Source of the DNA: an uncultured Latescibacterota bacterium
GTDB taxonomy: Bacteria; Latescibacterota; UBA2968
Reading direction: 5' to 3'
DNA length: 64,000 nt
NCBI GenBank assembly: GCA_951812755.1
Contig: OX638329.1
Coordinates: forward strand, 1,225,339 to 1,289,338
Shown: in pieces, positions 1 through 7,944 of the stretch
How positions within the stretch are numbered: position 1 is the first letter of the stretch
Layout of the letters: the number at the start of each line of letters is the position of its first letter
Notes under the pieces: generated by a model
Seen by the model: only the letters and a program-made list of their open reading frames with translations
What the model was told of the DNA's origin: nothing
Databases searched by the model: none
Translations under genes and position numbers: made by a program

Positions 1-1
1 T

Positions 2-430
2 AAACACGGGTGGATTGACACAGAACAGGGTGGGTGCAGTTATTTTCACCAGGATTCGTGGTACTGGAAAATCGATCCGGAATTGGGCTGCAATTGCTGG
101 ATCCCCATGCAAGAAGTCGGAAAAGACGCCATCGCATTATCGGTCATGCCGCGCAGCCATATTGGTTGGGGACTCGTGCCACACGAATCTTATTACGACG
201 ATCCGCCAATGTTCAGAAAATCCCGTGTGACTTATGAACCCTTTAAGCGACATCGCATCCCCCTGGACCAGACCGATTACACCAATGAAATCCTCGTCGC
301 AATGAAACCGGGTGATGGCCTCTTCTTCTCAAATTATACCTGGCATCGGAGCGAGCCAAATCGCACGGGTAAAACAATGGCATTTTACGCGATTGCATAT
401 CAATTGAAAGATCGGGTTTCAAAACCTTGA
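2..430 (+). CDS. Phytanoyl-CoA dioxygenase family protein, 5' end outside window
   Basis: The reading frame is open from base 2, so only the C-terminal part (about 142 residues) is present. It shows the Fe(II)/2-oxoglutarate dioxygenase signature: the proximal HxD metal pair in FHQDSWYW and the distal metal histidine followed by an arginine in NYTWHRSEPNRT. PhyH enzymes hydroxylate small organic or lipid substrates using iron, oxygen and 2-oxoglutarate; the substrate cannot be told from sequence. The gene ends 25 bases before a 3-hydroxyisobutyrate-dehydrogenase-like gene on the same strand, so the two are probably co-transcribed with the TIM-barrel and second PhyH gene downstream. Confidence 0.88.
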   Translation, partial: KHGWIDTEQGGCSYFHQDSWYWKIDPELGCNCWIPMQEVGKDAIALSVMPRSHIGWGLVPHESYYDDPPMFRKSRVTYEPFKRHRIPLDQTDYTNEILVAMKPGDGLFFSNYTWHRSEPNRTGKTMAFYAIAYQLKDRVSKP

Positions 431-455
431 ATAGCTTGGAAAGGAAAGGAAAATC

Positions 456-1343
456 ATGGCGCGTGTTGGGCTGATCGGTGTCGGAGATATGGGCAGTGGG
501 ATGGCTGTAAATATCTTGAAGAACGGACATGAACTTGTCGTGTATGATTTGCGCCCCGAACAAGTGGAACCTTATGTCGAGCGGGGAGCTTATGCGGCCA
601 AAAATGTAGGCGAAGTGGGCGAGCGCGCGGACTTTGTGTTCGTCATGGTCATGAACGGCGACCAAATTAAAGCGATCTTAAACAATGGCTTGTTGGACGG
701 CATGAAACCGGGATCGACATTTATCTGCACAGCAACCATCTTGCGTTCAGAGTTAATCGAAATCGCGCAATGCCTAAAAGAGAGAGAGATTCGCGTCATA
801 GATGCCCCGGTAAGCGGTGGCGCACCTGGCGCAGCGGCTGGCACACTGACAATGATGGTAGCGGCACAACAGGATGTTTTTGAGGACGCGACAGAAGTTC
901 TCAACGCAGTCGGAGAAAATATCTACCATGTCGGCGAAGAGATCGGCGCGGGACAAACCGTGAAAGCGTGTCTGGCGGTTCTGACGGGCGTAACCTATGC
1001 GGGCATCTTCGAGACCCTTTCACTGGGCGTAAAAGCCGGTGTAAAACCCGAGACCCTCTACGAAGTGATCAACACGAGTGTAGTCGGCAGTTTTTTGTTT
1101 CGGGACACAACGCAAAATATTATGGAACGAAATTTTGCGGGCCAAAGCCGCATTGGCACAATGTACAAAGATCTCGGAATAGCAAAAACACTGGGACGCG
1201 AATGTGGCGTGCCTTTGTTCACACTCTCAGCGGCGGCAGAGTGGTTTCAGGCGGGTATCAGCGTGAACCCCGAAGAAGCAAACTGGGCGATTATCAAAAT
1301 TTTTGAAGATATGCTGGATATTGAAGTGAAAAGTGAGAAGTAA
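456..1343 (+). CDS. 3-hydroxyisobutyrate dehydrogenase-like NAD(P)-dependent beta-hydroxyacid dehydrogenase
   Basis: The 295-residue product has the usual length for the family. It begins with the Rossmann dinucleotide motif GLIGVGDMGSGM (residues 5-16). It has the substrate-binding stretch DAPVSGGAPGAAAGTL and the catalytic lysine in GAGQTVKACLAVL. Family members oxidise beta-hydroxyacids such as 3-hydroxyisobutyrate, tartronate semialdehyde or sulfolactaldehyde-type substrates; which one applies is not visible. A GGAAAGGAAAG Shine-Dalgarno stretch precedes the ATG at 456. It lies between a PhyH dioxygenase and a sugar-isomerase-like gene, consistent with a small-molecule catabolic operon. 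Confidence 0.9.
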   Translation: MARVGLIGVGDMGSGMAVNILKNGHELVVYDLRPEQVEPYVERGAYAAKNVGEVGERADFVFVMVMNGDQIKAILNNGLLDGMKPGSTFICTATILRSELIEIAQCLKEREIRVIDAPVSGGAPGAAAGTLTMMVAAQQDVFEDATEVLNAVGENIYHVGEEIGAGQTVKACLAVLTGVTYAGIFETLSLGVKAGVKPETLYEVINTSVVGSFLFRDTTQNIMERNFAGQSRIGTMYKDLGIAKTLGRECGVPLFTLSAAAEWFQAGISVNPEEANWAIIKIFEDMLDIEVKSEK

Positions 1344-1428
1344 AAAGTGAGAAGTCAGTCCCCTTCGCTCCTCGTCTTTCTTCGTGTCCTTTGTGTCTTT
1401 GTGTGAATACCTCAATTGGAGCTTACTT

Positions 1429-2289
1429 GTGAAACTCGGTGTAATTACAGATGGAATCAGCAGGAATTTTGAACACGCGTTGAATGTCATGGCGGAATAC
1501 GATCTGAAATATCCAGAACTCCAGTTTGTATGGGACCGGGAAGTAGGAGACCACGACGCCGAGCAAGTGGCGCGCATGAAAGCACTACTCAATCAGCACG
1601 ACATGGAAGTCTCATGCATCTCGCGACACGCTTTTGGCGGCTTGCCCGTATTGCAGACCGAGATAGGAGATGCCGTATTTGAAGATCACGTATCGGGCTT
1701 GCGGCGGTGCATCGCCCTTGCAAAAACCCTCGGCACGAATATTGTCAGAATTATGGGTTGTAAAAAAGAAATGATCCTTTTTGGGTACAACGGCGCAGAG
1801 GATTGGATTGTGACGGCTGGTGCCTGGGATAAACTGGTGAAGCTGATGGCCGTACCCGTTCAAATTGCCGAAGAAGAAGGCATAACACTCGTCGTTGAAA
1901 CGGGCAATAATGCCATGATAACATCGGGATTTCTGGCGCGAAAGTTGATCGACGAACTGGGCAGTTCCCACCTCAAACTTCTGTGGGATATTCCCAATAC
2001 GATGTATTGTACAGACGTCCCCTTTCCCGATGCCTACAATGAAATTCGCGATTATATCGGCCATATTCACATCAAAGACGCAAAAGCCGATATTGCGCGT
2101 GCCACCGTTGGATTCTATCCCCTGGGCGAAGGCGACGTGGGACCATACCTAAAACCCATTGCAAACGCGCTCAAACGCGATGGGTATGCCGGGGCGATCT
2201 CTTACGAAAGCGTCTATCGCCCCAAAGGCGGCACATTTGAAGACGGGTTCAGGGCGAGCGTTGCGAAATTTTTGGAAATTTTTGGTTGA
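1429..2289 (+). CDS. Sugar phosphate isomerase/epimerase-like TIM barrel
   Basis: I place the start at GTG 1429 (MKLGVITDG, 286 residues), because a GGAG sits 8 bases upstream and the preceding in-frame codons cover a low-complexity intergenic repeat. The protein has xylose-isomerase-like TIM-barrel (AP_endonuc_2) features: a central VVETGNN segment, then LLWDIPNT, then HIHIKDAK, which carry the usual Glu, Asp and His metal ligands. It would isomerise or epimerise a sugar or hydroxyacid; the substrate is unknown. The stop codon overlaps the Shine-Dalgarno region of the next gene, indicating an operon. Confidence 0.85.
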   Translation: MKLGVITDGISRNFEHALNVMAEYDLKYPELQFVWDREVGDHDAEQVARMKALLNQHDMEVSCISRHAFGGLPVLQTEIGDAVFEDHVSGLRRCIALAKTLGTNIVRIMGCKKEMILFGYNGAEDWIVTAGAWDKLVKLMAVPVQIAEEEGITLVVETGNNAMITSGFLARKLIDELGSSHLKLLWDIPNTMYCTDVPFPDAYNEIRDYIGHIHIKDAKADIARATVGFYPLGEGDVGPYLKPIANALKRDGYAGAISYESVYRPKGGTFEDGFRASVAKFLEIFG

Positions 2290-2300
2290 GGAGGCCCACC

Positions 2301-3743
2301 ATGGCTGATCCAATGCGGTTATTGAATGATGAAGAGGTACAGCGATTTATCGTAGATGGATGCATGACAGTTTGCGCGGATTATCCACCCTCATTCCACG
2401 CGAATATCTACGACCAGATAGAGACAGTCTTTCAACAAGAGGGCAATCCCGGCAACAACATCTTGCCCCGGATACCGCAAATCGGACAGGTCTTTGAACA
2501 CCCCAACGTAAAAGGGGCACTCACCAGCTTACTGGGACCGGGATACATTTTGAACCCCCATCGACACTGTCACCTGAATCCCCCGGGACGAAACGGACAG
2601 CGATGGCATAAAGACTGTTATGTATATGACCACAATTTGCGGCACCCGAGATTCTACTGGGTGCTCGCTTTTTATTTTCCGCAAGACACAACTGAGGATA
2701 TGGGACCCTCGGGCGTATTGCCCGGCATGCAATTATATAAAACCATCAGCGATGTAGATCCCACACAAACACAAGAAAAAGCGCGCGCATTTTGCGGGCC
2801 TGCAGGCACCGTAGCACTTATTCACTTCGATTCCTGGCATCGCGCAACCGAAAATATCAGCAATAACAATCGGTACATGCTGAAATTTCAATTTGCGCGC
2901 ACACAAGAACCGCAAAAACCCACCTGGAACCACCAGAGTCGCGCGTGGTCGCCGGGCATTAACGACCAGCATCCAGCCATCTCACAAGATGTATGGAACT
3001 GGATGTGCGGAAACGCACAAAAAGAACGCGACACGCGACAGGGCAATCTGAAAAATTTGATTCAAATCTTAAAAGATGGAACGGAAAGTGAACGATTGGA
3101 CGCGGCGTATAAACTCGCTGAGTCTGGCGCGGAAGCCGTACCTGAACTAATCGCCGCAATGCGAAAAGAAACACTCGCGACAATTGAGGAAACAGAAGCC
3201 AAAACACCAGACAATGCCCATGGAACAAATCCCACGAGCGGATGCGCAGCTCTATCCCTCGCATCCATAGGAGCACCCGCAGTTCCGGCCCTGATAGAAA
3301 CACTATCAGACAATCACTGGTGGGTACGGGCGGTTGCTGCCAACATATTGGGCCGTATGGGATCAAACGCCATTGCATCTCAACCCGCTTTGAAAATCGC
3401 GATGAATGACCATCACTGGTGGGTGCGCCGCAATGCGATCGAAGCCCTGGGCGCAATCGGCGATTTCTCCTCAGAACTAATCTCAGATCTGACACAGGCA
3501 CTTGGCGATGAAGACTATCGCGTGCGCCGCAACGCAGCCCTCACCCTCGCAAAATGTGGTAAATCGGGCGATATAGCAGTTGAATCGCTGGCACCAATGC
3601 TCGGAGACGAAAATCGCTACAACCGCTTTTACGCTACTTATGTATTGCAGCAAATCGGCACACCTGCTGCGCGAGATATATTATTCCACACCCTATTCAA
3701 TGCCCGCTGGTGCCCCATCACGACAAAAGACAATATGTACTGA
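2301..3743 (+). CDS. PhyH-type dioxygenase fused to HEAT repeats
   Basis: A strong GAGGAGG precedes the ATG at 2301, giving 480 residues. Residues 1 to about 210 are a phytanoyl-CoA dioxygenase domain with the metal pair H103-x-D105 (RWHKDCYVYD), the distal H180 (FDSWHRATEN) and an arginine near 191 that can bind 2-oxoglutarate. Residues 240-480 are PBS-lyase/HEAT-type helical repeats, with recurring HWWVRRNAIEALGAIG-like units. Dioxygenases of this family are normally about 250-300 residues, so the HEAT tail is an added domain, possibly for protein binding. The last 235 bases of the gene are duplicated at 7577-7811, on the far side of the recQ/dprA island. Confidence 0.88.
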   Translation: MADPMRLLNDEEVQRFIVDGCMTVCADYPPSFHANIYDQIETVFQQEGNPGNNILPRIPQIGQVFEHPNVKGALTSLLGPGYILNPHRHCHLNPPGRNGQRWHKDCYVYDHNLRHPRFYWVLAFYFPQDTTEDMGPSGVLPGMQLYKTISDVDPTQTQEKARAFCGPAGTVALIHFDSWHRATENISNNNRYMLKFQFARTQEPQKPTWNHQSRAWSPGINDQHPAISQDVWNWMCGNAQKERDTRQGNLKNLIQILKDGTESERLDAAYKLAESGAEAVPELIAAMRKETLATIEETEAKTPDNAHGTNPTSGCAALSLASIGAPAVPALIETLSDNHWWVRAVAANILGRMGSNAIASQPALKIAMNDHHWWVRRNAIEALGAIGDFSSELISDLTQALGDEDYRVRRNAALTLAKCGKSGDIAVESLAPMLGDENRYNRFYATYVLQQIGTPAARDILFHTLFNARWCPITTKDNMY

Positions 3744-3875
3744 GCGGGACTGGGGACTGGACGGTTTGGGCGAGCAGATACTCGCTTTCAGCGATCAGCT
3801 TTTAGCTCCCCAACCATCCACCTTACCTACACTCCTCTAAAAAATGATGCGGAAATTTTATTTTTTTTTACATTA
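3509..3875 (+). repeat. Left flanking direct repeat of recQ/dprA island (3' end of PhyH-HEAT gene plus downstream)
   Basis: Bases 3509-3743 match 7577-7811 codon for codon with a constant offset of 4068 and only scattered substitutions. After the stop codon this copy has about 80 extra bases (a GGACTGGGGACTGG-type intergenic repeat). Homology then resumes around 3826-3875 with CTCCTCT...GATGCGGAAATTTTAT, matching about 7816-7868. The pair brackets the helicase/dprA genes. Confidence 0.85.
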
Positions 3876-3996
3876 AATAAATGATGTAATATTTCGGGTA
3901 ATGCCACACCAATCCAATGAGCAAGATCCGCACAGGCTTTAGCACAAGATGGGGGAAATATTAGACACGTAGAAGGAAGGGCACAGGTCAATTGGC
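3744..3996. other. Intergenic region before recQ-like gene
   Basis: This 253-base stretch holds the non-coding part of the left direct repeat (to about 3875) and an AT-rich segment around 3860-3895 that could carry a promoter. No convincing small gene or terminator was seen. The AGAAGGAAGGG at 3971-3981 lies 16 bases before the ATG at 3997, which is longer than normal Shine-Dalgarno spacing. Confidence 0.5.
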
Positions 3997-5821
3997 ATGG
4001 ATCCGCGCGTGCTTTGGAACTACTTCGAGCAGGCGTTGCAGACCCAAGCGCAGAGTTCCGAGTTGGTCAGGAAGACGCCATCCGGCATGTGGTACAGGGC
4101 GAGGGACGGTTGCTAGTAGTGCAGAAGACCGGGTGGGGGAAAAGTTTTGTTTACTTCATCGCGACGAAGCTGTTGCGAGAGGCGGGGATGGGGCCCGCTC
4201 TGCTGGTCAGCCCGTTGCTGTCACTCATGCGGAATCAGATTGCTGCAGCGAACCCCACTATCGGCTGATCCAACGCATTATCCAGGTGCTCCCGCCCAAT
4301 CTTCGATTGCTGGCGACGACCGCAACGGCGAACAATCGGGTAATGGCGGACTTGAGGGATATCCTCGGACAGAATGTGCAGATTTCCCTCGGAGATCTCG
4401 CTCGACCATCACTTGCTCTACAAACGATTCGCTTGTCGGATCAAGCCGAACGGCTCGCGTGGCTGGCCGAACAGCTACCAGAACTTCCCGGCAGCGGGAT
4501 TGTGTACACGCTCACAATTCGAGACGCCGAGATGGTAGCACGCTGGCTCAAATCTCAAGGAATCAATGTTGAGGCATACACGAGCAATACTGGAGACCGC
4601 CGTCCGGAATTGGAGCAAGCATTACTCGACAATAAGGTGAAGGCTCTGGTGGCGACAACAGCGCTGGGAATGGGCTTCGATAAGCCAGACTTGGCTTTTG
4701 TCATTCACTATCAGGCTCCGGGTTCCGTAGTGGCCTACTATCAGCAAGTGGGGCGCGCAGGGCGAGCACTTGATGAAGCATACGGCATACTGTTGAGCGG
4801 TACAGAGGAGACCGAGATCACCGACTACTTCATTGAGAGCGCGTTCCCGACCCGTGATCAAGTCGAGATTGTTCTCGGGGCATTGGAAGATGCACCGGCA
4901 GGGCTGTCGCTTCGCGAGCTCGAAGCTGCGCCCCAAGTCAACCTCAGCAATGGCTGCATACAGAAAACCATTCAACTACTTTCTTTAGAGTCTCCGTCCC
5001 CCATCGCGAAATTAGATACAAAATGGCAACTTACCGCTGCGACACTAAGCGAGTCATTCTGGGAGCGAGCGCAGCGGCTTACAGAACTGCGACGTGTGGA
5101 GCAAGACCAAATACAGAATTACGTAGAACTATCCTCTGGTCACATGGCCTTTCTGATCGATGCGCTGGATGGTGAGCCAAGCAACTTTACACCGCCGGAT
5201 CTGCCGGACTTGCCCACTTTCGTGGATCCACAGCGGGTCCGCGATGCGGTCGTATTCTTGCGCCGTACCAGCGTGCCAATTGAACCAAGAAGACAGTGGC
5301 CGCCCGGCAACGCAATCGACGTCAGCCATCAATTGCAACCTGGCAAGGCACTCTGCGTCTGGGGCGATGCTGGTTGGGGTTACTTAGTGCGCCAAGGAAA
5401 ATACCGAGATAATCACTTCTCCGACGAACTTGTAACCGCATGTATCCATCTGGTGGAAGAGTGGCAACCCGATCCCTTCCCGAAGTGGGTGACTGCCATT
5501 CCATCGCATCGCCATCCCAAATTAGTGCATGACTTTGCTCAGCGTCTCGCAGCAGAACTCCAGCTTCCGTTTATTGAGGCAATTGTGACAAAAGAGAATC
5601 GGCCGGAACAGAAAACTATGGAAAACAGCGACAAGCAGGCACGCAACGCTTTTGCTTCGCTGGATGTCAACCGACATAAGGTACTTTCTAGCCCTGTTCT
5701 GTTAGTGGATGACATGGTGGACTCACGTTGGACCTTCACGGTCGCTACCTATAAACTCCGCAAGTCCGGAAGCGGGGAGGTATTTCCGCTTGCACTGGCC
5801 TATGCAGGAGGTACCCAATGA
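3997..5821 (+). pseudogene. RecQ-family helicase with C-terminal phosphoribosyltransferase domain, frameshifted and missing the DEAH region
   Basis: The N-terminal part is in one frame (about 4014-4267): FRVGQEDAI, a Walker-A-like KTGWGKSF and the motif Ia stretch LLVSPLLSLMRNQ. That frame stops at 4268. The rest continues in another frame from about 4250, starting at HYRLIQRIIQVLPPN with motif III LLATTATA, motif V ATTALGMGFDKPD and motif VI QVGRAGR. The roughly 80 residues that should lie between motifs Ia and III, including the DEAH box, are absent, so the junction near 4245-4255 marks an internal deletion with a frame change. A second frame slip may separate ATG 3997 (MDPR...) from the ALELLRAG frame. 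The last 140 residues are a PRTase-like domain with the PRPP loop VLLVDDMVDSRWT. The 3' end overlaps the dprA-like start by ATGA. Sequencing or assembly error remains possible. Confidence 0.8.
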
Positions 5822-7566
5822 ACGAGGTTCTCTCACCGAACACTCGAGCAATATTGTTGCTGACAGCCCCATTGATCGTCAAACGCAGCAAACGCGAGGT
5901 AAAATTGCTCACCCATCGGGAATATCATGGACTGGCCAAGTGTTTACACGAAGCTCACGCGGAGCCAGCCGACTTGCTGGAACGGGGGGCAGATAAACTG
6001 ATTGATAAGTGCGGTTGGATTATTGATAAGACTCGGTTGAAGGCACTGCTGGGTAGAGGATTCGAACTGGCCCAAGCTGTCGAAGACTGGCATAGGCAGG
6101 CCATTTGGGTGGTAAGTCGCGCAGATGAAGATTATCCGTCAATGCTCAAGAAACGGTTGAAGAGCAATGCGCCTGCCTTGCTTTACGGCTGCGGCGAAAA
6201 AGGGATCGCCGCGACGGGTGGGCTGGCCATCGTCGGCTCGCGTAATGCGGACCAGTCATCGCTCGATTACACACGAAAAATCGCTCGCCAAGTCGCCGAA
6301 GCTCAATGCACTGTGGTTTCAGGGGCTGCACGAGGCGTTGACAGAGAAGCTATGAATGCGGCCTTGGAAGCGGGGGGAAAGGTCACTGGAGTGTTGACGG
6401 GAGATCTCAAACGAACGGCCATGAATCGCGAACATCGAAACCTGCTCATAGAGAAACGGCTACTACTGGTCTCCCCTTATGATCCGAGTATAGGATTCAA
6501 TGTGGGTCACGCAATGCAGCGAAATAAGGTAATCTATGCCTTAGCAGATGCTGGTCTAGTCGTACACGCTACTGAGAACAAAGGAGGAACTTGGACGGGT
6601 GCCCATGAGCAATTGACCAAAGACTACTCTGTGCCGTATGTGCGTTCGACTGGTAAAGCATCCAAAGGACTTGAGGCACTGAAACGCATGGGAGCTAAGC
6701 CCTGGCCTAATCCGACCAATGTAGATGGCATCAAGGATCTACTTCAGATCCAGCGAGATCAAGGAGTGGCGCAATCGGAGATATTCTCGGATACTTTGCA
6801 ACCGACTAGCAAAGATTACGCCGAGGAATTATATAGCGCGATACGTTCACTGGTGCTACGCATCTGTGTAGTACCAAGAGAAAGACAGGAAATCGTTAGC
6901 GCACTTAATGTGTTAAAGAAAAGGCCTAATACTTGGATAGATCAGTTCGTCGAAGAAGGCGACTTGAAGAAGCAAATCATGCCAGTGCGCTATGTCGCAC
7001 TACAAAAAGAAATACCGGAAACATCTGCGGATGCTTTGAATCCAACTACTGACACTGAGGATTATGCTGAAGAATTATATGGCGCAGTGCGCTCATTGGT
7101 GCTACGCATCTGTGCAGAACCAAGACAAAAACAGGAGATCGTTAGCGCGCTGAATGTGCCGACAAAAACTGCTGATAACTGGATAAAGCGGCTCGTCGAA
7201 GAAGGCTACCTGGAGAAGCAGAATAGTCATGTGCGCTATGTCGCACTACAAAAAGAAATACCGGAAACATCTTCGGATACTTTGAATCCAACTACTGACA
7301 CTGAGGATTATGCTAAAAAGTTATATAACAAGGTGCATTTATTGGTACTACGCATCTGTACAGATCTCTGTGCGGAGCCAAGAAAAAAACCAGAGATCGT
7401 TAGCGCACTTAATGTGTTGAAAACGCCTAATGCTTGGATAGATCAATTCGTCGAAAAAGGCGACTTGGAGAAGCAGACCAGGCCAGTGCGCTATGTTGCG
7501 CCGCAGAAAGAGTTGCCGGGAATACCGCCTGAAAAAGAAAGGGGCAAGGAGCACGATGATACGTGA
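5818..7566 (+). CDS. DprA/Smf-like (SLOG fold) protein with three C-terminal winged-helix repeats
   Basis: The 582-residue product overlaps the helicase stop by ATGA, implying translational coupling. Residues about 135-280 form the DprA Rossmann-like core with LAIVGSR, VSGAARGVDREAM and NKGGTWTGAHEQL. DprA proteins bind single-stranded DNA and load RecA during transformation; SLOG domains also bind nucleotides in conflict systems. Three tandem copies of a roughly 70-residue winged-helix-like module follow (about 331-400, 415-481, 497-566). Each has LVLRIC, (Q/P)EIVSALNV and a basic wing ending VRYVA. Canonical DprA is about 290-380 residues with at most one C-terminal winged helix. The pairing with a RecQ-PRTase gene suggests a DNA-processing or defence role, which is inference. 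Confidence 0.85.
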   Translation: MNEVLSPNTRAILLLTAPLIVKRSKREVKLLTHREYHGLAKCLHEAHAEPADLLERGADKLIDKCGWIIDKTRLKALLGRGFELAQAVEDWHRQAIWVVSRADEDYPSMLKKRLKSNAPALLYGCGEKGIAATGGLAIVGSRNADQSSLDYTRKIARQVAEAQCTVVSGAARGVDREAMNAALEAGGKVTGVLTGDLKRTAMNREHRNLLIEKRLLLVSPYDPSIGFNVGHAMQRNKVIYALADAGLVVHATENKGGTWTGAHEQLTKDYSVPYVRSTGKASKGLEALKRMGAKPWPNPTNVDGIKDLLQIQRDQGVAQSEIFSDTLQPTSKDYAEELYSAIRSLVLRICVVPRERQEIVSALNVLKKRPNTWIDQFVEEGDLKKQIMPVRYVALQKEIPETSADALNPTTDTEDYAEELYGAVRSLVLRICAEPRQKQEIVSALNVPTKTADNWIKRLVEEGYLEKQNSHVRYVALQKEIPETSSDTLNPTTDTEDYAKKLYNKVHLLVLRICTDLCAEPRKKPEIVSALNVLKTPNAWIDQFVEKGDLEKQTRPVRYVAPQKELPGIPPEKERGKEHDDT

Positions 7567-7576
7567 TACAATTTAG

Positions 7577-7868
7577 TGAAGACTATCGCGTGCGCCGCAA
7601 CACAGCCCTCACCCTCGCAAAATGTGGTAAATCGGGCGATATAGCAGTTGAATCGCTGGCACCAATGCTCGAAGACGAAAATCGCTACAACCGCTTTTAC
7701 GCTGCATATCTGCTGAAACAGATCGGCACACCGGCTGCACGAGATATATTATTCCACACCCTATTTAACTCCCGCTGGTGTCCAATCACAACAAAAGACA
7801 ATATGTACTGAATCCTCCTTACTCCCCTGCAAAAAAAGATGCGGAAATTTTATTTTTTGTTACATTAT
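7577..7868 (+). pseudogene. Duplicate 3' fragment of PhyH-HEAT gene (right flanking repeat)
   Basis: The frame from about 7577 to the stop at 7811 encodes the last 77 residues of the PhyH-HEAT protein (EDYRVRRN ... TTKDNMY) with a few substitutions, such as YLLKQ for YVLQQ. No dioxygenase domain precedes it. Similarity continues beyond the stop into the AT-rich GATGCGGAAATTTTAT segment. It could be translated from 7563, but as a 5'-less copy it is more likely the mark of an insertion or duplication event. Confidence 0.85.
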
Positions 7869-7944
7869 GTATAAGTAAGTAAGTTCTTACTTGGAGCCGC
7901 TATCCACTATCCACCGGCTCCCAACACTATCCAGGAGCAAAAAT

